Assembly: GCA_016840305.1 (NCBI GenBank) | Contig: JAEOSP010000083.1 | Coordinates: forward strand, 1-5,172 | DNA from: Candidatus Hodarchaeota archaeon | GTDB taxonomy: Archaea > Asgardarchaeota > Heimdallarchaeia > Hodarchaeales > Hodarchaeaceae | Length of the DNA stretch: 5,172 nt | Direction of reading: 5' to 3' | Shown here: piece after piece, positions 1 through 5,172 of the stretch | Layout: each line of letters begins with the position of its first letter | Position numbering within the stretch: the first letter of the stretch is position 1 | Program-made: the position numbers and the translations under genes | Notes under the pieces: model-generated | Database searches by the model: none | Seen by the model: the letters and a program-made list of their open reading frames with translations, nothing else | What the model was told of the DNA's origin: nothing

Positions 1-1
1 A

Positions 2-421
2 AAAGATATTATAATTTTCTATGTCGTTTGGGAAGAGATTTTTGGGAATAAAATCTCCAAATATTACACCTCTCCAGCAGTAGAGTACTGTAACTTACAA
101 TAAATTGGAACGCAGCTTTTTCAAACAACTGTTTCAATTTATGGCCATTCCAGGCGCTATGACTCTCAGAGTGTTCTATTAAGAATCTCTAATATTGAAA
201 AAGACGGTTATTTATATTTTGATTGTATCGCTGACAAAACGGTTAGAGGGGGAGAAAGACAATTCATGTTAGTCTGTCTAGCTCCTAAAATTAATTATTT
301 AATGTCCCTAAGGTTGAAGGAAATTCTCGAAGATATTTCAGGAATAATTAAAACTAATCAGGAATGGGAGATTGCCCCCTATTGGGAAAAAATATCAGAA
401 ATTTTAACTGTGGAAGGTTAA
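2..421 (+). pseudogene. Longin-like small protein, 5' partial, interrupted by an in-frame TAA
   Basis: One reading frame runs from the left edge to a TAA at 419-421 and looks coding on both sides of a single TAA at 101-103. Visible residues begin KDIIIFYVVWEEIFGNKISK, then the stop falls after NLQ, then IGTQLFQ, SIYGHSRRYDSQ, NIEKDGYLYFDC, VRGGERQFMLV and a helical tail ending LTVEG; that is 138 residues plus the internal stop. A beta-hairpin start, central strands and C-terminal helices resemble the longin-like proteins common in Asgard genomes, which in known systems bind small GTPases or trafficking machinery. I assign the family from pattern, not from a search. No ATG, GTG or TTG follows the stop closely in this frame, so normal reinitiation looks unlikely (an ATT lies at 104-106). 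A single-base change of CAA, GAA or AAA to TAA would explain the stop; a sequencing error is equally possible. The true start is left of the window. The Rag-like GTPase follows after 14 nt, so the two are probably co-transcribed. Confidence 0.6.
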
Positions 422-435
422 TATAAGAGGGAGAA

Positions 436-1833
436 ATGGTGTTAGTGAGATTTGCAATCGTAACGGATGCAGGAACAGAGGTATGGTCTTATACGGAAAA
501 AGATTCCCATTATACGTTACAGGATCCTCAGCTGATTTCAGGATTTATGATTGCCATCCAGAATTTCTCAGAATCGATTATTAAGAGTCCCATACAAGAA
601 ATTAAATTTTCCGATCTAACAATCTATGTAAAAACCTATCGAACATTTGCATTGTATCTCTTTCTGAAAGATATAATAGATAAAAAGACAATGGAAGGAT
701 TTTTCTCTACCATTGCAAAAGAAACATTACAATTATTGGAGGACCAAGATACAGGACAATTTCCATCCCCCTCAATCTTTAAAGAAAAACTCATGCCTAT
801 ACTTACCCCATTAACTCAAGATGGACAAAAACAACGACTGACTAATGGATTAAAGACATTTAAAAAACCAGTAATTAGAATGGCGCTTCTCGGACTTGCC
901 AACGCTGGAAAAACATCAATGATAAATTATTTCTTTAAAAAAGCTTCCAAGAAGAATTTGAATGACATTAAACCTACAGTAGGGGTCATCCAAAGTATAG
1001 ATTTTGAAGATTTTATAAAAGAGAACATTTTAATTATGGATTTTGGTGGTCAAGAACTATATCGACGGCAGTACATCCAAGAATTAACTTATTGGCGTGA
1101 GATATCGTCAATAATCTATGTAATAGATTTACAAAATCCTGTTAGTTTCTTACCCTCTCTTGATTATTTAAACAAGATATGGGACTTAGCACGTACAGAA
1201 AATGACGCACCAGTAAATCTTTCTATCTTATTACATAAGTTTGATCCAGACAGACGTTCAGAGTTACGTAATAATGTGTCCACGGTAGTAATGCACTTCA
1301 AAAAATACTTACATGTGGCAACATTCTTTCTAACGAGTATAAACGACCAAAGTAGTAATATTGCACTACTCCAGACCATCTATTTCTCCCTTCCTAATGT
1401 TATGCTACAAAAACTATTGAATGATGAACTACTAGATTATTTTGAACAAGTCATAATTCCCCAATTCATAACGTTACCAATCATTGAAACAGCCAGGGAA
1501 GAGGGGAACTCGTTACTCTCTTCGATTCAAGAAGGAGCGAGCATTCTAGGGACAGGATATGCTGTTTTACTACAAAAATCATGGTTAAATTATCTCAAAG
1601 GAGACTGGAGTGTTAAAAAGAATAAAGTTACCTCAAAATCATTCTTACTTAACCGAAAAAGTCAATCTATTGAATTAACAATCCAAGATTGGACAAATGA
1701 AGGTATTTCAAAAGTATTAACAAACGTTTTACTTACAGGATTTTTAACAGGACTCTTGAAAACTTTTCAGCTTGATTCACCAAATATAACCAATGAAGAA
1801 GGAAGATACACCACGTGGGAAATAAAATTCTAA
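436..1833 (+). CDS. Longin-like domain / Rag-Arf-like GTPase / possible V4R-TRAPP-like C-terminus
   Basis: This 465-residue protein has three parts. Residues 1-103 resemble a longin-like domain: an N-terminal hairpin (RFAIVTDAGTEVW), a hydrophobic helix with LISGFMIAIQNFSESI at 33-48, strands around 56-75 and a C-terminal helix. Residues 146-320 form a Ras-superfamily G domain with P-loop GLANAGKT (153-160), switch I Thr181, switch II DFGGQE (202-207, Gln206 at the usual catalytic position) and HKFD (267-270) in the G4 position. HKxD rather than NKxD is typical of Rag/Gtr GTPases, while DFGGQE is Arf/Rag-like. Residues 340-465 are not a clear roadblock domain as in Rag; the end (LLTGFLTGLLKTF at 432-444, then WEIKF) resembles the GxxxGxL helix and last strand of V4R/Bet3-type proteins, which is inference. 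No membrane span or signal peptide is seen, so it is probably cytosolic or peripheral. GAGG at 427-430 lies 5 nt before the ATG, which supports this start. The preceding longin-like gene ends 14 nt upstream and a kinase follows. Confidence 0.85.
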   Translation: MVLVRFAIVTDAGTEVWSYTEKDSHYTLQDPQLISGFMIAIQNFSESIIKSPIQEIKFSDLTIYVKTYRTFALYLFLKDIIDKKTMEGFFSTIAKETLQLLEDQDTGQFPSPSIFKEKLMPILTPLTQDGQKQRLTNGLKTFKKPVIRMALLGLANAGKTSMINYFFKKASKKNLNDIKPTVGVIQSIDFEDFIKENILIMDFGGQELYRRQYIQELTYWREISSIIYVIDLQNPVSFLPSLDYLNKIWDLARTENDAPVNLSILLHKFDPDRRSELRNNVSTVVMHFKKYLHVATFFLTSINDQSSNIALLQTIYFSLPNVMLQKLLNDELLDYFEQVIIPQFITLPIIETAREEGNSLLSSIQEGASILGTGYAVLLQKSWLNYLKGDWSVKKNKVTSKSFLLNRKSQSIELTIQDWTNEGISKVLTNVLLTGFLTGLLKTFQLDSPNITNEEGRYTTWEIKF

Positions 1834-1837
1834 TATT

Positions 1838-1851
1838 GGTGAGAGAAGATT
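1838..1851 (+). promoter_or_regulatory. SD motif and possible AUU start of the kinase gene
   Basis: GGTGA at 1838-1842 is complementary to the UCACC of the archaeal 16S 3' end. Six bases later lies ATT at 1849-1851, in frame with the histidine kinase. The 22 codons from there to the first ATG at 1915 contain no stop and read like protein (TWAKLDVTIDQIKLQSQ), continuing the helix that begins the annotated kinase. No ATG, GTG or TTG occurs in this frame between the TGA at 1840-1842 and 1915, and the ATG at 1915 has no SD in front of it. AUU initiation is rare, so a sequencing indel is the main alternative. Confidence 0.4.
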
Positions 1852-1914
1852 AATACAACACAAACATGGGCAAAATTAGATGTTACTATAGATCAGATTA
1901 AATTACAAAGTCAG

Positions 1915-3033
1915 ATGGTTAAACAACAAAAACAGCAAATTGAATTGATACTCAATAATATCAGTGATGGCGTAATCGTTCTAGATCAAGATGGAAAAAC
2001 ACTCATTGTTAATAAGGCAGCAGAAAGGTTTATCAATAGGATCTTGTCGATAAAGATCACAGCTGAGTTTAATTTCGTTCTCAGCTCAGGGCACATGTTT
2101 TTTGAAACAATAAAAAATCTCTTCTTGTCAAATGATGTGAATGAACAAATAGTTATCAAAGCAGCCCCAAATCTTTATCTTGAGTTTAATATTGCCTTAA
2201 ATTCCTCTGTGAATCAAAATTCATTGGTTACTATAATTGAATTCAGAGACGTTACCCCATTCATCGAATTTGAGAATGTTAGAAAGAAATTTGTTTCCGT
2301 CATTTCTCATGAATTGAGAACTCCTATTTCCGCACTTAGTTTGTCTTTGATTAATCTTCAAAAATATGGTCCAAAATTGTCAGAAGATCAAAAATTAGAA
2401 ATCATCAATTCAATGGGGAGAAGTACGGCCATCTTAAATCAACAAGTAGATGATTTATTAATTTTGTCCCGATTCGATGCAGGAAAAAGCTTAGATCTAA
2501 AATGGGAAACGTATCACATATCAGCAGCGATTTACTCGGTAATTGCACAGTTAGAACCTAAAATAATTGAAAAGAATATCAATGTTCTGACTTTAGGGTC
2601 TTGTGAGGTTGAACTAGTAGGAGATGTGCGACGAATTGAACAAATCATACGAATAATTCTTGATAATGCTGTTAAATATTCAGAAGAAAACTCGGAAATT
2701 ACTATCAATGTTATTAATGACTATAAGGGGAAATATGATCTTGGTAAAACCGCTAAAGTCCTTATCGCAATAACAGATCAAGGAATAGGCATTTCAGAAA
2801 AAGATATGCAACATCTATTTACAAGATTTTATCGCTCAGATGAGGTCGCTCATATCCAAGGAACTGGAATAGGATTAGCATTAGCACGGGAGTTAGTAGA
2901 ATTGCATCAAGGAGCAATCTATGTCGAGAGTACGTACAAAGAAGGATCTACCTTCTTTATTGTTCTACCTAAGCTGGAAGAGAGTCCGACAAATAAAAAC
3001 TCTCAATTAAAGAGGATGAAGAATAATGCCTGA
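1915..3033 (+). CDS. Soluble PAS domain sensor histidine kinase
   Basis: A 372-residue two-component sensor kinase that should autophosphorylate on histidine using ATP and pass the phosphate to a receiver aspartate. A helical lead (1-12) enters a PAS domain (about 9-118; SDGVIVLDQDGKTLIVNKAAERF is covered by residues 17-39). The HisKA H-box reads SHELRTP with phospho-acceptor His132. The HATPase_c domain shows the N-box LDNAVKYS (Asn251), G1 DQGIGI (288-293), F-box LFTRFYR (301-307) and G2 GTGIGLAL (316-323), so all catalytic motifs are intact. No membrane helix, signal peptide or receiver domain is present, so it should sense a cytosolic cue or a partner protein; the PAS ligand cannot be predicted. 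The frame stays open and coding-like back to about 1849, so the true N-terminus may be 22 residues longer. Its last bases overlap the small GTPase start. No response regulator is encoded nearby in the window, so its phosphate acceptor is unknown. Confidence 0.93.
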   Translation: MVKQQKQQIELILNNISDGVIVLDQDGKTLIVNKAAERFINRILSIKITAEFNFVLSSGHMFFETIKNLFLSNDVNEQIVIKAAPNLYLEFNIALNSSVNQNSLVTIIEFRDVTPFIEFENVRKKFVSVISHELRTPISALSLSLINLQKYGPKLSEDQKLEIINSMGRSTAILNQQVDDLLILSRFDAGKSLDLKWETYHISAAIYSVIAQLEPKIIEKNINVLTLGSCEVELVGDVRRIEQIIRIILDNAVKYSEENSEITINVINDYKGKYDLGKTAKVLIAITDQGIGISEKDMQHLFTRFYRSDEVAHIQGTGIGLALARELVELHQGAIYVESTYKEGSTFFIVLPKLEESPTNKNSQLKRMKNNA

Positions 3034-3748
3034 AACCCCCAACGATTTCACGGATATAGATTTTTTTACAAATCGAGAATCCTTTCAAGAATTACTGAAA
3101 AATATGGCCCAAGGCCTAAATCCTGAATTGGAGGAGGAAATAGAGGTAGAATTTTTATTTCCAGAAGGATCTCAGTTCGTATGGAAAATAGTGCTAGTAG
3201 GAGACGGGGCGGTTGGAAAAACTTCTATTAGAAAGCAGTTTATTGGACACGGATTTAACCCAGTTTATTCAGCAACAATCGGAGCAGATTTTTCAACTCA
3301 CAATCTTAAAATGGGGTCAAGAAATTTAAAGTATCAGATCTGGGATTTAGCAGGACAACCTAGCTTCTCTGAGGTTAGAAAAACATTCTACGCAGGAGCA
3401 AAAGGAGCATTAATTGTTTATGATATCACGAACCGGACCTCATTCAAGAATGTTGAGAAGTGGATATCCGAAGTCTGGCAACATAACAAGAGAGGACCAA
3501 TTCCTTTTATTCTTGTAGCAAATAAAAAGGATTTGCGTGAGAGCGTAATAAGAACAGTAAGAAAACCTTTTGTTGACTATCTTATCCAAAAATATGATAA
3601 AGAATCACGAGGAAAATATGGATTCGGAATAACTATGTTAGAAACGAGTGCAAGAACAGGTGAGAATATTCTAAAAGCTTTTCAACTCCTATCGATCCAG
3701 ATTGCGGTTCAACACCGATTCCAAAAATTTAGAGCACATTCTCGATAA
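3026..3748 (+). CDS. Ras/Rab-like small GTPase with acidic N-terminal extension
   Basis: A 240-residue small GTPase expected to cycle between GTP and GDP states as a molecular switch. All G motifs are visible: P-loop GDGAVGKTS (59-67), switch I Thr84 within ATIGADF, switch II WDLAGQP (106-112), NKKD (166-169) and ETSA (206-209). The pattern is closest to Rab/Ras, especially YSATIGADF and the WD-AGQ segment. Two departures stand out: Pro112 replaces the Glu that usually follows the catalytic Gln (Gln111), and there is no C-terminal cysteine, so Rab-style prenylation is not possible. About 50 residues precede the G domain and are rich in Asp/Glu (LNPELEEEIEVEFLF). This extension is absent from a minimal Ras and may bind a partner or mask the switch. 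The ATG overlaps the kinase stop by 8 nt; GAGG at 3012-3015 lies inside the kinase gene 10 nt upstream, which supports this start and suggests translational coupling. Confidence 0.94.
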   Translation: MPETPNDFTDIDFFTNRESFQELLKNMAQGLNPELEEEIEVEFLFPEGSQFVWKIVLVGDGAVGKTSIRKQFIGHGFNPVYSATIGADFSTHNLKMGSRNLKYQIWDLAGQPSFSEVRKTFYAGAKGALIVYDITNRTSFKNVEKWISEVWQHNKRGPIPFILVANKKDLRESVIRTVRKPFVDYLIQKYDKESRGKYGFGITMLETSARTGENILKAFQLLSIQIAVQHRFQKFRAHSR

Positions 3749-3796
3749 ACATATCTACAATTCTACTCGATTCGAGAAATGCCCTCATTCCATTTT
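3738..3796 (+). terminator. Possible weak terminator or hairpin after the GTPase gene
   Basis: TTCTCGA at 3739-3745 pairs with TCGAGAA at 3772-3778, a perfect 7-bp stem with a 26-nt loop that begins inside the last GTPase codons. A competing short inverted repeat CTCGA/TCGAG lies at 3766-3776. The only T-run nearby is TTTT at 3793-3796. Archaeal termination depends mainly on T-rich tracts, so this is weak evidence for an operon end. Confidence 0.2.
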
Positions 3797-3824
3797 AACT
3801 CATGATTAAAGGAAAACTCTTATC

Positions 3825-3836
3825 AATATATTTAAA
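3825..3836 (+). promoter_or_regulatory. TATA-like promoter element
   Basis: AATATATTTAAA at 3825-3836 is an archaeal TATA-like element; the reverse complement contains TTTAAATA, which fits the TTTAWATA consensus even better, so direction is ambiguous. In the + direction transcription would begin near 3855-3865 and give a leader of roughly 50 nt before the small ORF at 3913. No clear purine-rich BRE precedes it on the + strand. In AT-rich DNA such a match can arise by chance. Confidence 0.35.
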
Positions 3837-3897
3837 CCATAAATTTAGCTTTAAAAAAAAAATGTGATAAATTAATCTTGTTTCTGATTTTCTTAAT

Positions 3898-3905
3898 AGG
3901 AGGGG
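3898..3905 (+). promoter_or_regulatory. Strong Shine-Dalgarno motif of the small ORF
   Basis: AGGAGGGG contains the GGAGG core and sits 7 nt before the ATG at 3913, which is ideal spacing. It is the strongest SD in the window in a region otherwise poor in G, and is the main reason to take the following small ORF seriously. Confidence 0.5.
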
Positions 3906-3912
3906 ATATCTT

Positions 3913-4008
3913 ATGGAAAAAGAAACTCCCTTTCACATTAGATTCTTGAAAATGTTGATCAACCTTTTTTGCATGGTTAACTGCTCTTTACGTAGAGTTT
4001 TAAAGTAA
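3913..4008 (+). CDS. Candidate 31-aa small protein
   Basis: An ATG behind a strong SD and a TATA-like box opens a 31-codon frame ending at TAA. The product starts MEKETPFHIRFLKMLINLF and ends CSLRRVLK; it has a hydrophobic centre (roughly residues 11-21) with basic residues after it, two cysteines (20 and 24) and no recognisable domain. It could be a real small, possibly membrane-associated peptide, a leader peptide, or the surviving start of a decayed gene: the frame after the stop stays open for another 23 codons. An overlapping - strand ORF of 44 codons competes with it. I do not recognise the family. Confidence 0.35.
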   Translation: MEKETPFHIRFLKMLINLFCMVNCSLRRVLK

Positions 4009-4067
4009 TCTACCAAATTCAATGGCACTAGTTTTTCTATCCACGGCTCCAGCTCTATTGAACCCAT
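3933..4067 (-). CDS. Candidate 44-aa small ORF or gene remnant, antisense to the + strand ORF
   Basis: This - strand frame starts with ATG at 4067-4065 and ends with TGA at 3935-3933. The product contains LEPWIEKLVPLNLVDYF and a basic amphipathic stretch (QKRLINIFKNL), a composition that looks more protein-like than the + strand ORF it overlaps. It lies 110 nt downstream of the convergent membrane-protein gene, so it could share that transcript. There is no SD before the ATG, and a stop sits four codons upstream in frame. The frame after the TGA stays open for a further 33 codons. It may be a remnant of a larger gene, a small protein, or chance. No family is recognised. Confidence 0.25.
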   Translation of the reverse strand: MGSIELEPWIEKLVPLNLVDYFKTLRKEQLTMQKRLINIFKNLM

Positions 4068-4177
4068 GCTTTCTACTTAGAATTTAATCTTATAAGTAGA
4101 TGTCTAAATTCCCAAGCATTAAACGTAATGAAAAATCGTGTTTTATCAAATCTGTTCACTAATGATATCGATATTTT

Positions 4178-5172
4178 TCAAACTCTCGGTTCAAGACTTA
4201 TTGGATAGATTATTCGTAATTGGAAGCATTTTTCTAACAATGTATAAGCCTTTACCAAGGAAATCCCACCACGAGTAACTGTAGAAGTAAAAGTAGTAAC
4301 ATAAAAATATATACTACCATCGCTATTAGTAGGAAGCTCCTTAATCAAATCCAATTGTTTTCTTTCTTTTTCATTGAAATACTCTTCCTGTTCTTTGAAC
4401 CGTATAAAATTTACCGTTAATTTACTAAGTAAACCTACATTCAAATGTTTATAAACCATTCCTCTAATTTCTTCAGGATAATCTCCCATAGATGGATCCT
4501 CTAACTCTTGTTGACTGAAACGTGACTCAATCGTTTCATGAAGCTCGGAAAGTTTGTTTTTCATATAACTGCTCAGCCTTCCCTCTGAGATTAGGCTAAT
4601 CGTAGAGTTTTCTCCATGATGAGATATAATACTAAAACCTTCTCTTTCCAACAAATTAAATTCTCCCTTTTTCATTGCCCTTTTTGATACTTCTGTTACT
4701 AAACTAGATACAGCTGATGTAAGACCAGCTGTTAAATCCAGATCTTGTGATTCAGTCAAAAAGTTCTCAGTATAAAATGGCATACCAGACTCATTACGGC
4801 AAATAATTGATCTAATACTTAAAACATCATTAAATCGTTGCGCAATTTCTATTTCTATTTCCTTTTTAGCAGCTACTTTCCTTTGACGCCTTCCTCGAAC
4901 ACGAGTAACCGCAAAAACAAGAACTAAAGGAATGATGCTGATAATGATGATCAGAGGTAATAAATTCTCCCACACAACGTCTTCTGCAGGAATACCTACA
5001 ATAAAGGGTTGTAAAGATGACATAGTAGAAATTAATGTATTAGAGGAGTCTTTCGCAATAATAGTCCAAGTAAATGATCCACTTTTAGAAAAGATGATGT
5101 TAGCAACATATAAGCTTCCATTGAATTCCATTGGAACGGTTGATGCATGTAACTGAGCAGCCAGTCCTCCTT
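4178..5172 (-). CDS. Single-pass membrane protein with cytosolic longin-like domain, 5' partial
   Basis: The - strand frame stays open to the right edge, showing 330 residues of which 13 precede the first visible Met at 5131. That Met is unlikely to be the start, since it would leave an extracellular domain with no signal peptide. Numbered from that Met: 1-47 reads like the end of an Ig-like or other beta-sandwich domain (SKSGSFTWTIIAKDSS); 57-76 is a transmembrane helix; 77-90 is strongly basic (RVRGRRQRK), so the C-terminus should be cytosolic by the positive-inside rule. Residues 103-207 resemble a longin-like domain (SGMPFYTENF, AGLTSAVSSLVTEV, GFSIISHHGENSTISLI, a helix ending IESRF). 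Residues 220-317 form a further helical and strand region (SIYFYVTTFTSTVTRGG) of unknown function. It converges on the GTPase/kinase operon and may receive an outside signal or dock GTPases, which is inference. Confidence 0.85.
   Translation of the reverse strand, partial: GGLAAQLHASTVPMEFNGSLYVANIIFSKSGSFTWTIIAKDSSNTLISTMSSLQPFIVGIPAEDVVWENLLPLIIIISIIPLVLVFAVTRVRGRRQRKVAAKKEIEIEIAQRFNDVLSIRSIICRNESGMPFYTENFLTESQDLDLTAGLTSAVSSLVTEVSKRAMKKGEFNLLEREGFSIISHHGENSTISLISEGRLSSYMKNKLSELHETIESRFSQQELEDPSMGDYPEEIRGMVYKHLNVGLLSKLTVNFIRFKEQEEYFNEKERKQLDLIKELPTNSDGSIYFYVTTFTSTVTRGGISLVKAYTLLEKCFQLRIIYPISLEPRV

Larger units (their letters stand above)
3749..4177. other. Intergenic region between the operon and the convergent gene
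   Basis: This 429-bp stretch contains no long open frame. It holds the weak hairpins just after the GTPase gene, a TATA-like box (3825-3836), an A10 run (3853-3862) that reads as T10 on the - strand and could end the - strand transcript, a strong SD (3898-3905) before a 31-codon + strand ORF, a 44-codon - strand ORF overlapping it, and a 10-bp palindrome ATATCGATAT at 4165-4174. I see no tRNA, rRNA, CRISPR repeat or clear insertion-sequence ends. Confidence 0.6.

Noticed and set aside
21..83. Short ORF from ATG at 21 as an alternative first gene
   Set aside because: It spans only 20 codons, has no SD, and the neighbouring frame carries the longin-like coding pattern.
101..103. Recoding of TAA as a sense codon
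   Set aside because: TAA ends the Rag-like GTPase, the Ras-like GTPase and this same gene at 419-421, so general reassignment is not credible; mutation or sequencing error is simpler.
1164..1379. 71-codon open frame on the - strand inside the Rag-like GTPase gene
   Set aside because: It lies wholly within the coding frame of a well-supported GTPase, has no SD or family resemblance, and is best explained as a shadow.
1866..1901. ATG at 1866 as the kinase start
   Set aside because: It is in a different frame from the kinase and meets a stop after 11 codons.
4165..4178. Palindrome ATATCGATAT followed by T-run as a terminator
   Set aside because: The palindrome leaves no room for a stable loop and the T-run is only five bases; in AT-rich DNA this is likely chance.
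4932..5156. 74-codon open frame on the + strand opposite the membrane protein
   Set aside because: It is antisense to the transmembrane and extracellular part of a convincing gene and its product has no recognisable features.
5163..5172. Strong SD-like AAGGAGGA on the - strand at the right edge
   Set aside because: It encodes Gly-Gly inside the open frame of the membrane protein and is 34 nt from the first in-frame ATG, too far to serve it. It is probably coding sequence rather than a ribosome binding site.

Overview
The window is AT-rich archaeal DNA, most likely from an Asgard archaeon (Promethearchaeota; sub-lineage not resolvable from sequence alone). The reasons are the close packing of eukaryote-like signalling genes (a Ras/Rab-type small GTPase and a Rag/Arf-type GTPase with a longin-like N-terminus), longin-like domains in three separate proteins, archaeal Shine-Dalgarno (SD) motifs of the GAGG/GGTGA type, and a TATA-like element. 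Conventional stop codons (TAA, TGA) close the intact genes, so a recoded genetic code is unlikely.

Left and centre (about 1-3748, + strand): four genes are packed as one probable operon. (i) A small longin-like protein, cut by the left window edge and interrupted by an in-frame TAA at 101-103. (ii) A 465-aa GTPase with a longin-like N-terminus, a central Rag/Gtr-type G domain carrying an HKxD motif instead of NKxD, and a C-terminal domain whose last part resembles the V4R/TRAPP-Bet3 fold. (iii) A soluble PAS-HisKA-HATPase histidine kinase whose coding frame seems to extend upstream of its first ATG, possibly to an AUU start. (iv) A 240-aa Ras/Rab-like GTPase with an acidic N-terminal extension and no C-terminal prenylation cysteine; its start overlaps the kinase stop by 8 nt. 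The first gap is 14 nt, the second is 15 or 81 nt depending on the kinase start, and the last junction overlaps.

Intergenic stretch (3749-4177): it holds weak inverted repeats, a TATA-like box, a very strong SD motif and a 31-codon + strand ORF behind it. A 44-codon ORF on the opposite strand overlaps that small ORF. At most one of the two is likely to be real.

Right side (4178 to the right edge, - strand): the C-terminal part of a membrane protein converging on the operon. It has the end of an extracellular beta-sandwich-like domain, one transmembrane helix followed by a basic cluster, and a cytosolic longin-like domain plus a further C-terminal domain.

Working model (inference): the operon joins a bacterial-type phosphorelay kinase to two eukaryote-like GTPases and longin-fold proteins. 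Longin and roadblock folds are known partners or regulators of small GTPases, so this could be a GTPase/kinase signalling module acting at the membrane, with the convergent single-pass protein as a possible but unproven receptor or docking site. No response regulator, GAP or GEF of a recognisable family lies inside the window.
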